Origin: Mesoflavibacter sp.
Lineage (GTDB): Bacteria; Pseudomonadota; Alphaproteobacteria; UBA8366; Aestuariispiraceae
DNA length: 64,000 nucleotides
Direction: 5' to 3'
NCBI GenBank assembly: GCA_017792345.1
Contig: CP051228.1
Span: forward strand, 62,001 to 126,000
The notes beneath the pieces were generated by a model. The model saw only the letters and a list, made by a program, of their open reading frames with translations. It had not been told where the DNA came from and ran no database searches. Position 1 is the first letter of the stretch; each line of letters begins with the position of its first letter. Below are positions 35,848-44,418 of the stretch, piece by piece. Both the position numbers and the translations under genes were made by a program.

Positions 35848-36866
35848 CCGTTGGTATATCCGTCCAGAAAGCTTTCCAGGTTCAGGCCCAGTTCATCGCA
35901 CAGATAGCCGCCTTCCTGAACCAGAACAGTGGGCTTGCCCAGTGTTGCGACCTTCGCCCCGATCTTCGCGAAACCGTCCGTGGAGATACTCAACCCGCCG
36001 AACGGGTCGCCTTCGTAGCCGTCGAGGCCCAGTGCCACGACGATGGCGTCCGGCGCGAAAGCTTCGATCCGCGCGACGGCCTGGTCGAGCACCGGCATGT
36101 ATTCCGCATCCGCTGTACCGCGCGGGATCGGCAGGTTCAGATTGTAGCTCAACCCCAGCCCCGTGCCACGCTCGTCCGCATGGCCCCAGAAAAACGGATA
36201 GAACCGCACCGGGTCGGCATGGATCGACACGGTCAGGACATCGGCGCGGTCATAGAAGACACCCTGCGTACCATTGCCGTGGTGCAAATCGACATCCAGG
36301 ATCGCGACCCGCTCCATCCGGGTCAGCAGTTCAGCCGCCGCTACGGCGGAGTTGTTCACGAAGCAGAAGCCGCCGGCCAGATCCTTGAAGGCATGGTGTC
36401 CGGGCGGGCGGCACAGGGCATAGGCCGCGCCCTCCCCGTCCTTCACGGCGCGTGCCGCGCCGACGGCGCTGTTCGCGCTCCAATAAATCGACTGCCAGCT
36501 CTTCGGCCCGATGGGACACGCGGTATCCGCCTGATGATAGCCCGCCTGCCCGACGGCGGAGGCCGGATAGGACCCGTCCCGGCGGTCGGGATGAATGTTC
36601 GGGATGACTTCCGGCGACGCCCCGTCGATCCGCTGCCAGCGGTCATAGATCCCGGACAGGAAGGAAACATACTCCGGGGTATGGATTCGAGCGATCGGGC
36701 CCAACCCGTAATCGTCCGGCGCGACCTGGGTCAGTCCGGCATTCTTGGCGCTCTGCAGCAGGCGTGTTGCGCGTTCCGGCTTCTCCGGACTGGGCTGCGG
36801 TGCGCCGCTGACCAGAAACGTCTGCGGGTCATGAAGGGTTTGGTCGTCGTGATAGAAGACTTTCAT
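35844..36866 (-). CDS. Acetylpolyamine amidohydrolase (histone deacetylase superfamily)
   Basis: This 340-residue zinc hydrolase removes acetyl groups from acetylated polyamines or related amides. The HDAC signature is complete: catalytic PPGHH (H157, H158), zinc ligands D193 and H195 in DVDLHHGNGT, and D282 in GLDGYEGDPFGG. The length equals that of the Mycoplana APAH enzyme (about 341). The SGAPQPSPEKPERATRLLQSA N-terminus, with its Glu-rich gate, also fits APAH better than histone deacetylases. It lies in an operon with a Pot-type polyamine importer, an FAD oxidoreductase and an aminotransferase, a strong pointer to polyamine catabolism. Confidence 0.92.
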   Translation of the reverse strand: MKVFYHDDQTLHDPQTFLVSGAPQPSPEKPERATRLLQSAKNAGLTQVAPDDYGLGPIARIHTPEYVSFLSGIYDRWQRIDGASPEVIPNIHPDRRDGSYPASAVGQAGYHQADTACPIGPKSWQSIYWSANSAVGAARAVKDGEGAAYALCRPPGHHAFKDLAGGFCFVNNSAVAAAELLTRMERVAILDVDLHHGNGTQGVFYDRADVLTVSIHADPVRFYPFFWGHADERGTGLGLSYNLNLPIPRGTADAEYMPVLDQAVARIEAFAPDAIVVALGLDGYEGDPFGGLSISTDGFAKIGAKVATLGKPTVLVQEGGYLCDELGLNLESFLDGYTNG

Positions 36867-36898
36867 GGCGATACGAACTTTCGCTTAAGTGACTGGTT

Positions 36899-37828
36899 TC
36901 AGAAGGCGACCCGGTCGCCGCCCTTCAGATCGAGGCGGCGTCGCGCCTCCTCGGGCGTTGCGATGTCCAGTGACAATCCCTCTGCGATCTTGCGGACCTG
37001 GCGCACCTGATCCGCATTGGTTTCGGCCAGTTTGCCCGGCCCGATGGTCAGACTGTCCTCCAACCCCACGCGCACATTCCCGCCCATGGACAGCGAGACG
37101 GCGGCAAGCGGCATCTGGTGACGCCCGGCCCCAAGGACCGAAAATTCGTAGTCCGAGCCAAACAGGCGGTCGGCGGTTTGCTTCATGAAAACCAGGTTCT
37201 CGCGTTCCGGCCCGATCCCGCCCAGAACGCCCAGCACGAACTGGATGAAGAATGGCGCGCGAACCAGCCCCCGGTCCACGAAATGTTTCAGCGTGTAGAG
37301 ATGGCCGACATCATAACATTCGAATTCGAAGCGGACGCCCAGTCCGGTGCCGAGACGATCCAGGGCCGTTTCGATGTCGCGGAACGTGTTCTTGAAGATG
37401 AAATCGCGGGTCGATTCCAGAAAGGGTTCTTCCCAGTCGTGGCGGAAGTCCCGCATCCGGTCCAGGGCAGGAAACAAACCAAAATTCATCGTTCCCATGT
37501 TCAGGGAACACATTTCCGGCGCATGGGTCAGGGCAGCCGCCATGCGCTCTTCCACCGTCATGGTCGCCCCGCCGCCGGTGGTGACGTTCACCACCGCATC
37601 GCAGGCCTGCTTGATGCGCGGCAGGAAGGCGCCGAACAGATCGGGGTCCGGACTGGGCCGGCCGTCCGCAGGATCGCGGGCATGCAAGTGCAGGATGGAT
37701 GCGCCGGCCTCTGCCGCGCCGATGGCGTGCTCCGCGATCTCGTCCGGGGTGACGGGCAGATGGGGCGACATGCTGGGCGTATGAACCGAACCGGTGACCG
37801 CGCAGGTAATGATAACGGAACGGGCCAT
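36899..37828 (-). CDS. 3-keto-5-aminohexanoate cleavage (BKACE, DUF849) family enzyme
   Basis: This 309-residue zinc TIM barrel condenses a beta-keto acid with acetyl-CoA, releasing a CoA ester and acetoacetate. The metal motif HLHARDP (about 47-53) is preceded by the typical MARSVIITCAVTGSVHTPSMSPHLPVTPDEIAEHA start. VNVTTGGGATMTVEERM and the late MGGNVRVGLEDSLTIGPGKLAETNADQV are diagnostic. Substrates across the family include 5-aminohexanoate, betaine-derived and beta-keto-glutarate-like acids. Its stop and start codons interlock with neighbouring genes of the polyamine-type operon (1-base overlap with the aminotransferase). Confidence 0.92.
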   Translation of the reverse strand: MARSVIITCAVTGSVHTPSMSPHLPVTPDEIAEHAIGAAEAGASILHLHARDPADGRPSPDPDLFGAFLPRIKQACDAVVNVTTGGGATMTVEERMAAALTHAPEMCSLNMGTMNFGLFPALDRMRDFRHDWEEPFLESTRDFIFKNTFRDIETALDRLGTGLGVRFEFECYDVGHLYTLKHFVDRGLVRAPFFIQFVLGVLGGIGPERENLVFMKQTADRLFGSDYEFSVLGAGRHQMPLAAVSLSMGGNVRVGLEDSLTIGPGKLAETNADQVRQVRKIAEGLSLDIATPEEARRRLDLKGGDRVAF

Positions 37829-39189
37829 TACGCGCCGCCGTCCAGTCCGGCCTTCGCCGCGAATGCCGCGATGGAATCGTCCAGCTTGGACAGGATCTCC
37901 GCGATATGGCCGTCGTCGACGATCATCGGCGGACAGACCAGGAAATGGTCCCCTGCAATGCCGCCCCGCGTGCGCCGGGAATAGACGATCAGGCCGCGCT
38001 GATAGGCTTCCTCGACCAACTCGACATGGGCGTTCAGCCCTTTGGGCAGCGGCTCCATCGTCGATCGGTCCGCGACCAGTTCGAAGGCCAGCAGCAACCC
38101 CTTGCCCCGGACATCGCCGATGAAGGGATAGCGCTGCATCAGGCTCTCAAGGCCCTCCTTCAATTTGCCGCCCATGACTTCCGCGTTGTGGACGAGCCCC
38201 TGCCGTTCGATCTCGTCCAGCACCGCCAGACCGGCGGCGCAGGCCAACGGGTTTCCGGCATAGGTATAGCCGTGGATGAAGCCGCCCGCGTCCAGGACCG
38301 GTTCGACCAGCCTGCGGGCCGCGACCATTGCCCCCAGCGGCGCATAGCCCGCCGCGAAGCCCTTCGACAGCGCGACGATATCCGGCCTGGCATCGGGCCA
38401 GTGATCGCCCCCCAGGAACCGGCCCGTCCGCCCTGCGCCAGTCATGACCTCGTCATAGATCAGCAGAATGCCGAACTCGTCGCATATCTCGCGGATGCGC
38501 GGCAGGTAGTTGTCCGGTGCCACCAGCGCCCCGGTCGACGCGCCGCCGATGGGTTCGACGATGAAGGCCAGGACCGTTTCCGGCCCTTCCTGCAGGATGC
38601 GGTCGCGCAGCATGTTGGCATAGCGCAGCCCGCGTTCTTCGTCCGACAGGTTGTCCCGGTCGAGATAACACGTCGGCGCGGGGATTTTCGGCATTTCCCG
38701 CATCATCGGTGCGAAGGGGGCCGACATGGTCGCCATGCCGGTCAGCGACAATGCCCCCAATGTGGAGCCGTGATAGGAGGGGAATCGGGAAATCACCTTC
38801 CAGCGCTGCGGCTCGCCGACGGCAATCGTGTACTGCCGGGCCAGCTTGATGCAGCTTTCCACGGCTTCCGATCCGCCGGATACGAAGAAGACCCGATCCA
38901 GTCCGTCCGGCATGTATTGCGCGGTTCGGGCGGCCAGTTTCTCCGCCGGTTCGTTTTCGAAATGCAGGCGATACCCGAAAGTCGCCTTCTCCATCTGGCG
39001 GCGCATGGCCTCCAGGACATTCGGGTTGGAATGGCCGATATTCGCGACCATGGCCCCGCTGGACCCGTCCAGATAGGCCTTGCCGTCGGTATCGTACAGA
39101 TAAACGCCCTCGCCCCGGTCCAACATCGGACGGCGCTGACGGGTCTGATAGAACAGATGCGACGGCGGTCGCGCCAGGGGTTCGCTCAT
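37828..39189 (-). CDS. Class III PLP aminotransferase (omega-amino acid/polyamine type)
   Basis: This 453-residue fold-type I aminotransferase carries YDEVMTGAGRTGRFLGGDHW around the cofactor aspartate and the Schiff-base lysine in DIVALSKGFAAGYAPLGAMV. The N-terminal block YLDGSSGAMVANIGHSNPNV and the FVSGGSEAVESCIKLARQY phosphate-binding region are also seen. Class III enzymes transfer the terminal amino group of omega-amino acids, diamines or acylated polyamines to pyruvate or 2-oxoglutarate. In this operon it would convert an amine from the Pot transporter into an aldehyde or keto acid that feeds the BKACE enzyme. The ATG at 39189 gives the family start. Confidence 0.93.
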   Translation of the reverse strand: MSEPLARPPSHLFYQTRQRRPMLDRGEGVYLYDTDGKAYLDGSSGAMVANIGHSNPNVLEAMRRQMEKATFGYRLHFENEPAEKLAARTAQYMPDGLDRVFFVSGGSEAVESCIKLARQYTIAVGEPQRWKVISRFPSYHGSTLGALSLTGMATMSAPFAPMMREMPKIPAPTCYLDRDNLSDEERGLRYANMLRDRILQEGPETVLAFIVEPIGGASTGALVAPDNYLPRIREICDEFGILLIYDEVMTGAGRTGRFLGGDHWPDARPDIVALSKGFAAGYAPLGAMVAARRLVEPVLDAGGFIHGYTYAGNPLACAAGLAVLDEIERQGLVHNAEVMGGKLKEGLESLMQRYPFIGDVRGKGLLLAFELVADRSTMEPLPKGLNAHVELVEEAYQRGLIVYSRRTRGGIAGDHFLVCPPMIVDDGHIAEILSKLDDSIAAFAAKAGLDGGA

Positions 39190-39202
39190 GTAATGCCTCG
39201 AC

Positions 39203-40294
39203 CTAAGCCGGCAGGACGACGCAGTCGCGCGCCCGGATCCGGACCGAAACCTGTTTGCCTTCACTCAAAGGATGCTCGTCGATCGGATTGATCGCCTGAA
39301 GCTGCCGCCCGCCCGCGTCCAGGAAATAGCGCGCGACCTGTCCCTGATAATCCACCGTGGTGACGCGGGCGTCCAGAACCGTCGCATCCGCTCCGGCTTC
39401 AGCCGTATCGCTCAGTGCCAGTTTTTCGGCGCGGATCGACAGCTTGACCTTCTGTCCGGCGCTCAGGGTCTGATCCCCCGTCACGCTGGCCAGGATGGGT
39501 CCCAGCCCGTCGACTTCGAGTTTCGCCACACCGCCGTCGACGCCGGTCACGGAGGCGGCGACAATGTTGGAATTGCCCAGGAAACTGGCGACGAATTCGG
39601 AGGCCGGCCGGTTATAGACTTCCTCCGGCGTGCCGACCTGCTCGACATGACCGGCGCTCATCACGACGATCTGATCCGACATGGCCAGCGCCTCGGATTG
39701 GTCGTGGGTGACGAAGACCGTCGTGATGCCCAGCGTGTCCTGGATGCGCTTCAATTCGATCCGCATGTCCTCACGCAGATTGGCATCCAGCGCGGACAGG
39801 GGTTCGTCCAGAAGCAACACATCCGGCTGCACGACGATGGCCCGGGCCAGCGCGATCCGCTGCTGTTGCCCGCCGGAAAGCTGACTGGGCATGCGATCGG
39901 CCATCTGTGGCAGTTGCACCAGTTCCAGCGCCTCCTTAACCCGTTTCGCCGCTTCGGCTTTCGCGACGCCGCGATACTTCAGACCGAAGGCGACATTCTC
40001 GAAAACCGTCTTGTGCGGGAACAGGGCGTAGTTCTGAAAGACGATGCCCAGATTGCGTTTGTGGATGGGCAGATCGTTGACCCGCCGTCCCTTGATGCGG
40101 ATTTCGCCCTCGGTGATCGAGGTCAGGCCCGCGATCATGCGCAGGGTCGTTGTCTTGCCGCAGCCCGACGGCCCCAGAAGGGTCAGAAACGATCCCTCCG
40201 GTATTTCCAAGTCCGTCTCGTGCACCGCCGTGAAGGTGCCATAGCGTTTGACCACGCTTTGCAGATCCACCGCCGTTTGCGTTCCGTCGCCCAC
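39203..40294 (-). CDS. Spermidine/putrescine-type ABC transporter ATPase (PotA-like)
   Basis: This 363-residue ATPase has Walker A GPSGCGKT (about 42-49), Q-loop FQNYALFPHKTV, signature LSGGQQQRIALARAI, Walker B VLLLDEPLSALD and the H-loop in VFVTHDQSEAL. A C-terminal TOBE regulatory domain (about 280-360; VKLSIRAEKLAL, YFLDAGGRQLQAINP) places it in the MalK/PotA group. It energises the two permeases encoded at 41.6-43.3 kb. The gene follows the binding-protein gene after a strong intercistronic hairpin and is followed by the catabolic genes, so uptake and breakdown are one transcript. Confidence 0.92.
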   Translation of the reverse strand: MGDGTQTAVDLQSVVKRYGTFTAVHETDLEIPEGSFLTLLGPSGCGKTTTLRMIAGLTSITEGEIRIKGRRVNDLPIHKRNLGIVFQNYALFPHKTVFENVAFGLKYRGVAKAEAAKRVKEALELVQLPQMADRMPSQLSGGQQQRIALARAIVVQPDVLLLDEPLSALDANLREDMRIELKRIQDTLGITTVFVTHDQSEALAMSDQIVVMSAGHVEQVGTPEEVYNRPASEFVASFLGNSNIVAASVTGVDGGVAKLEVDGLGPILASVTGDQTLSAGQKVKLSIRAEKLALSDTAEAGADATVLDARVTTVDYQGQVARYFLDAGGRQLQAINPIDEHPLSEGKQVSVRIRARDCVVLPA

Positions 40295-40327
40295 GGTACC
40301 CTCCTGATATTGTCATCCGTCCGGGAT

Positions 40328-40349
40328 GGGGGCCGGCGCACCGGCCCCC
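40328..40349 (-). other. Intercistronic hairpin after the Pot-type binding-protein gene
   Basis: GGGGGCCGG (40328-40336) and CCGGCCCCC (40341-40349) pair perfectly around a 4-base loop, 12 bases after the binding-protein stop. There is no T-run, so readthrough is expected. Such a hairpin would shield the upstream message and keep the binding protein in excess over the ATPase. Confidence 0.6.
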
Positions 40350-40361
40350 GCCCGTTCGGGA

Positions 40362-41516
40362 TCAATAGCCCTTCTGGACCCGACCGAAGGTCTTGGACCA
40401 TTCGGCTTCGTTGGAATTCCAGTAAGGCGGATCGAAGAAGTTCAGACCCGACAGCGTGCCCGTCGGATCGAAGGCCGGCAGCGCGGCGACCTTGTCGCTG
40501 AGCTTCACCTTCGTCGGGTCGAGCGCCGGCGGATAGTTCTGGCCCTCGGCCACGGCGATCGCGACTTCCGGTTCCAGCATGAAGTTCAGCAGCTCTTCGC
40601 AGGCTTCCATCGGGCTGCCCTTCAGCACGAACAGGCATTCCTGCCAGCCCAAACCGCCCGGCGGATCGTAATAGCCGATGTCGTGGCCTTCGTCCTGCAG
40701 CGCCTTGATGCGGCCGGACCAGCCTTCGGTGACGTAGATTTCCTCTTCCGCCAGCAGGCTCATCAGTTCCGCGCCCGACGCCCAGTATTTCAGGGCCAGA
40801 TCGCGGTGTTCGCGAATCGCGTCCCAGACGGCATCCATGTCTTCGATGGCATTCGGGTTCTGGTCGGTCTGAAGCGCGCCGTACCAGATGCGGGTCTTCC
40901 ATTCGCCCCAGCCGCCGATCTTGCCCTTATAGGCCGGATCGATCAGCAGCTTCGCGCCCTTTTCCTTCATCTCGTCGTCGGAGATGTATTTGCGGTTATA
41001 GGCCAGGCTGGTCGTGCCGTAATCGTAAGGCACCGCCGACAGCGTGCCGCCGGTGACATTGCGCAGGACATCCTGCAGCGCCGTGATGACGTTCTTCAGG
41101 TTCGGAATGTTGTCTTCGTTCAGTTCCGACGACAGTTCCAGATTGTGATAGCGCACATAGTCGAAAACACCGGACAGGTGCGCGATGTTGAATTCGCCCG
41201 GCTGGCTGGCCTTAACGCGCGAGATGTATTCGTCGGCACCGCCGAAAGTGCCGTCGACGACCTCAATGCCGGTCTTCGCGGTATAGGCCTTGAAGGCATG
41301 TTCCCGGAAGGCCTCGGAAACGACGCCGCCCCAACCGTCGAAGCGGACCTGGTCCGGCTTCGCGGCCATGGCGTGGCGCGTCAGTTTCGAAACCGGCAGG
41401 CCGGTGACGCCGGCGGTCACCGCCGCGGCACCCAGCAGGCCCAGGAAAGTGCGGCGTTCCAGGTCGCCGTTGCGGTACCGCTCCAGCAAACGTTCGTAAC
41501 GTTTTGTCGTATCCAT
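40362..41516 (-). CDS. Polyamine-type periplasmic binding protein (PotD/PotF-like), Tat signal
   Basis: This 384-residue protein has a twin-arginine signal (ERRTFLGLLGAAAVTAG, about 19-38) and then a type II periplasmic fold (VRFDGWGGVVSEAFREHAFKAYTAKTGIEV). It shows PotD-like blocks such as LAYNRKYI, LMSLLAEEEIYVTEGWSGRI and FVLKGSPMEACEELLNFML. It binds a cationic amine or similar solute for the adjacent permeases. Tat export means it folds in the cytoplasm. The ATG at 41516, with AGGAGG 11 bases upstream, is preferred over a TTG 9 bases earlier. Confidence 0.9.
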   Translation of the reverse strand: MDTTKRYERLLERYRNGDLERRTFLGLLGAAAVTAGVTGLPVSKLTRHAMAAKPDQVRFDGWGGVVSEAFREHAFKAYTAKTGIEVVDGTFGGADEYISRVKASQPGEFNIAHLSGVFDYVRYHNLELSSELNEDNIPNLKNVITALQDVLRNVTGGTLSAVPYDYGTTSLAYNRKYISDDEMKEKGAKLLIDPAYKGKIGGWGEWKTRIWYGALQTDQNPNAIEDMDAVWDAIREHRDLALKYWASGAELMSLLAEEEIYVTEGWSGRIKALQDEGHDIGYYDPPGGLGWQECLFVLKGSPMEACEELLNFMLEPEVAIAVAEGQNYPPALDPTKVKLSDKVAALPAFDPTGTLSGLNFFDPPYWNSNEAEWSKTFGRVQKGY

Positions 41517-41571
41517 TGTGCTCAAAGCCTCCTCTGCTCCATGTCGATCGCGTGTTTCGCAGTACGGTCTG

Positions 41572-42420
41572 TCAATGCCGCCGGAGGGTGCGATCGGATC
41601 CCGTTCCGGCGTGTCTCTTGTGTGCGGGGCAGCCCCTTTGCTTCCGCCCGAGGCGGCGTGCGGCCGCGGCGCCCAGCAGCGGCAGGGCGACGGTGACGAT
41701 GATCATCACGGTCCCCAGGGCGTTGATTTCCGGCGAGATCGAATTCCGCAGCATCGCGAAGATCTGCGTCGGCACCGTCTCTACCCCGCCCGGCTTCCAG
41801 AACAGCGTCCCGGTGATGTCGTCGAAGGAGATGGTGAAGGCGAACAGGCCGCCCGCCAGAACCGCCGGCAGGATCAGCGGCAGGGTGATCTGGAAGAAAG
41901 TTTCGATCGGCCCAGCGCCCAGGCTCATCGCCGCCTCTTCATAGTCGCGGCGCACGGAAACCAGCCGCGCCTGCACAACCAGGATGACAAAGGGCAGCGT
42001 GAAGATGACATGCCCGGCCAGCAGCAGCGGGAAGCTCTTCGGCACGCCCATGGCGCCAAGAAAGAGCAGCAGCGCGACGGCCAGCACCACTTCCGGCACC
42101 AGGATCGGCGCGATCAGCGCGGTCGCGATCAGCGTCTTGCCCGGGAAGTCGTACCGCACCATGGCCAGCGACGCGAGCACGCCCAACGTCGTCGATATGA
42201 CCGCCGTCAGCGCCCCCAGCAGCAGCGAGGTCTGGAAGGCCCGAACGATGGCCTGGTTGTCCCACAGCGCCTCGAACCAGCGCAGGCTGACACCTTCCAT
42301 CGGGAAGGAGCCAAACTGACTGGAATTGAAGGACAGCAGGACGACGACAGCGACCGGTGCAAACATGAACAGATAGATCAGCACGGTGCCCAGGCGGATC
42401 AGGTTCCAGCTTGTGAACAT
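41572..42420 (-). CDS. Spermidine/putrescine-type ABC permease (PotC-like)
   Basis: This 282-residue permease has six predicted membrane helices and the EAA-loop equivalent DYEEAAMSLGAGPIETFFQITLPLILPAV (about 170-198), which docks on the ATPase. The N-terminus VLIYLFMFAPVAVVVLLSFNSSQ is typical of PotC. It lies 12 bases downstream of the PotB-like gene and 55 bases before the binding-protein gene, in the usual B-C-D-A order. Confidence 0.92.
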   Translation of the reverse strand: MFTSWNLIRLGTVLIYLFMFAPVAVVVLLSFNSSQFGSFPMEGVSLRWFEALWDNQAIVRAFQTSLLLGALTAVISTTLGVLASLAMVRYDFPGKTLIATALIAPILVPEVVLAVALLLFLGAMGVPKSFPLLLAGHVIFTLPFVILVVQARLVSVRRDYEEAAMSLGAGPIETFFQITLPLILPAVLAGGLFAFTISFDDITGTLFWKPGGVETVPTQIFAMLRNSISPEINALGTVMIIVTVALPLLGAAAARRLGRKQRGCPAHKRHAGTGSDRTLRRH

Positions 42421-42432
42421 GGCGCCCTCCCC

Positions 42433-43308
42433 CTAACCGAAGCTCTTGGCGATCTGGCCCATGCCGGCGAAGCGGTTATAGACCGCGACGACACAGCCGA
42501 GCAGGATCAGCAGGACAAGAGATAGGGCCGAGCCGAGCGGCCAGTTCAACTGGGTGATGATCGCGTCGAAGACCAAATTGGCGAACATCGCATCCGTCGG
42601 TCCGCCCAGGACCAGCGGGGTGATGTAGGTGCCGGCGCCGAGCACGAAGCACAACAGCGAACCGGCGGCCAGCCCGGGCAGCGAAAGCGGCAACGTAACC
42701 TCGCGGAACGCCTGCCAACCCGTGCAGCCGAGGGAGCGGGCCGCGTCGACAAGGTTCCGGTCGATGCCATAAAGGCTGACATAAATGTTCAGGATCATGA
42801 AGGGCAGCAGGAAATGCACCAGCCCGACGATCACGGTCCATTGATTGTAGAGCATCTGGATCGGCTCGTCGGTCAGGCCGATCCAGATCAGCGCCGCGTT
42901 CACGATACCGCTGGAACCCAGAATGTTGATCCAGGACATGGTCCGGATGATGTAGCTGATCCAGAACGGCAGCATCAGCAGCAGCAGCAGGAAAGCCTTA
43001 TGCTTGAACTGGGTCGTCGCGATGAAATAGGCGGGGACGTAACCGGCGACGGCGCAGACCACGGTCGTCGCAAAGGCGATCCAGATCGTGAAGCCCATGA
43101 TGTCGCGATAGAAGGGATCGGTCAGAACCTCGATCCAATTGTCCAGATGGAAGCCCGCGATATCCGCGCCGGTCGCCGTGCGCAACCAAAAGGAATAGAC
43201 GACGATGAAGGCGACCGGCACCACCAGCAGCAGAAAGATGGCACTGAGCGCCGGCGCCAACAGCCGCCAGGGCCGCCAAGCATTGTCCATCGGATCGAGC
43301 GAAGCCAT
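42433..43308 (-). CDS. Spermidine/putrescine-type ABC permease (PotB-like)
   Basis: This 291-residue permease is partner of the PotC-like protein. The first helix is LLAPALSAIFLLLVVPVAFIVVYSFWL. The ATPase-docking loop is NLVDAARSLGCTGWQAFREVTLPLSLPGLAAG (about 205-236), followed by FVLGAGTYITPLVLGGP, the PotB signature. It is the first gene of the minus-strand catabolic operon. The start may be ATG 43308 or ATG 43290. It faces the LysR gene across a 128-base spacer that holds a candidate operator. Confidence 0.92.
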   Translation of the reverse strand: MASLDPMDNAWRPWRLLAPALSAIFLLLVVPVAFIVVYSFWLRTATGADIAGFHLDNWIEVLTDPFYRDIMGFTIWIAFATTVVCAVAGYVPAYFIATTQFKHKAFLLLLLMLPFWISYIIRTMSWINILGSSGIVNAALIWIGLTDEPIQMLYNQWTVIVGLVHFLLPFMILNIYVSLYGIDRNLVDAARSLGCTGWQAFREVTLPLSLPGLAAGSLLCFVLGAGTYITPLVLGGPTDAMFANLVFDAIITQLNWPLGSALSLVLLILLGCVVAVYNRFAGMGQIAKSFG

Positions 43309-43387
43309 CGAACCAGTCCCCTGTCCGCCGCCGGGTCATGCGGCGGTCGTTTGTTCTTCAGGACAGGTTTCGGCAAGCCCATACATT

Positions 43388-43426
43388 TTTCAAATAGATA
43401 ATGGAAATCCTGATCATAGTTTGAAA
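43388..43426. promoter_or_regulatory. Candidate LysR operator in the divergent spacer
   Basis: TTTCAAA (43388-43394) and TTTGAAA (43420-43426) are inverted copies 25 bases apart in an AT-rich stretch directly before the LysR start codon. This agrees with LysR autoregulation and control of the divergent pot operon. A separate CCGCCG/CGGCGG hairpin lies at about 43327-43346 near the potB side. Confidence 0.45.
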
Positions 43427-43436
43427 GAATGACTGG

Positions 43437-44408
43437 ATGAGTGATCTTGCATCGGATGAGGGTGAACGGCTCGCCCGGCAATTGGACTGGAACCTGCTGC
43501 GCACCTTCGTCGCGATCGTGCAGGAAGGCGGAATAACGCCCGCCGCCAACCGCCTGCTGCTGAAGCAGCCGACCGTCAGCAACGCCCTCAAACGGCTGGA
43601 GGACCGGATCGGGAAACGTCTGATCGACCGTGGCCCCGGGCATTTCAGAGTGACCGACGCGGGCGAAACGCTCTATCGGGAGGCGATAGAAATCTATGGG
43701 TCGATCTCCCGACTGACCATCGCGGTCCGGGATATCGAGGAGGCCGTACGCGGCCATATCGCCATCGGCATGGCCAGCCATGTCATTTTCCCGCCCTTCG
43801 ACGAAAGCCTGCGGGATTTCAGCGCCAAGCATCCCCAGGTCACCTATGACATCACTGTGGCGACCAGCGCAGAGGTGGTCGGATGGGTGCTGGAAAAGCG
43901 CGCCAGTTTCGGTGTCTGCCTGGTCCACAAGCAGCAGCCGAAACTGGATTACTTCCATCTCTACCGGCAGCATTTCGGCTTCTTCTGCGGGCCGGGGCAC
44001 CGGTATTTCGGACGGACCGATCTGACGCTTGAGGACCTGACCGGGGAACCGTCGGTCTCCTTCAGTACGGATCAGTTGCATGATGCGTTGCGACCGGTTG
44101 CGCTGCTGCGCGCCAGCATCGGATTGGACGACACGATTCGCGCCATGTCCCCGCATTTGGAAGAGGTGCGCCGGCTGATCATCGCAGGGGTCGGGATCGG
44201 CCCCCTGCCGGTCCATGTCGTGCAGCGGGATGTGCGCGACGGGCTGCTCTGGCAATTGCCGCCCTATGACGATCCGCCGGAAATCGATATCTTTCTGGCG
44301 ACCAATCCCGCGTCCCGGCTGAACCGTGCCGAGACGCAGTTCATTGAAGACCTGAGGCAGCGGGTCACGGCGCTGCCGCCGGCCGCACGGCAATTTCCCC
44401 AGCGGTAG
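43437..44408 (+). CDS. LysR-family transcriptional regulator
   Basis: This 323-residue protein has an N-terminal LysR winged helix (LDWNLLRTFVAIVQEGGITPAANRLLLKQPTVSNALKRLEDRIGKRLIDR, about 16-65) and a C-terminal substrate-binding domain (VRGHIAIGMASHVIFPPF; MSPHLEEVRRLIIAGVGIGPLPVHV). It is divergent from the Pot/polyamine-type operon and is the obvious candidate for its control, probably responding to a pathway metabolite. The start codon has only a weak GAAAG upstream. A methyltransferase gene follows after 10 bases on the same strand. Confidence 0.92.
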   Translation: MSDLASDEGERLARQLDWNLLRTFVAIVQEGGITPAANRLLLKQPTVSNALKRLEDRIGKRLIDRGPGHFRVTDAGETLYREAIEIYGSISRLTIAVRDIEEAVRGHIAIGMASHVIFPPFDESLRDFSAKHPQVTYDITVATSAEVVGWVLEKRASFGVCLVHKQQPKLDYFHLYRQHFGFFCGPGHRYFGRTDLTLEDLTGEPSVSFSTDQLHDALRPVALLRASIGLDDTIRAMSPHLEEVRRLIIAGVGIGPLPVHVVQRDVRDGLLWQLPPYDDPPEIDIFLATNPASRLNRAETQFIEDLRQRVTALPPAARQFPQR

Positions 44409-44418
44409 GAGAACGAGC

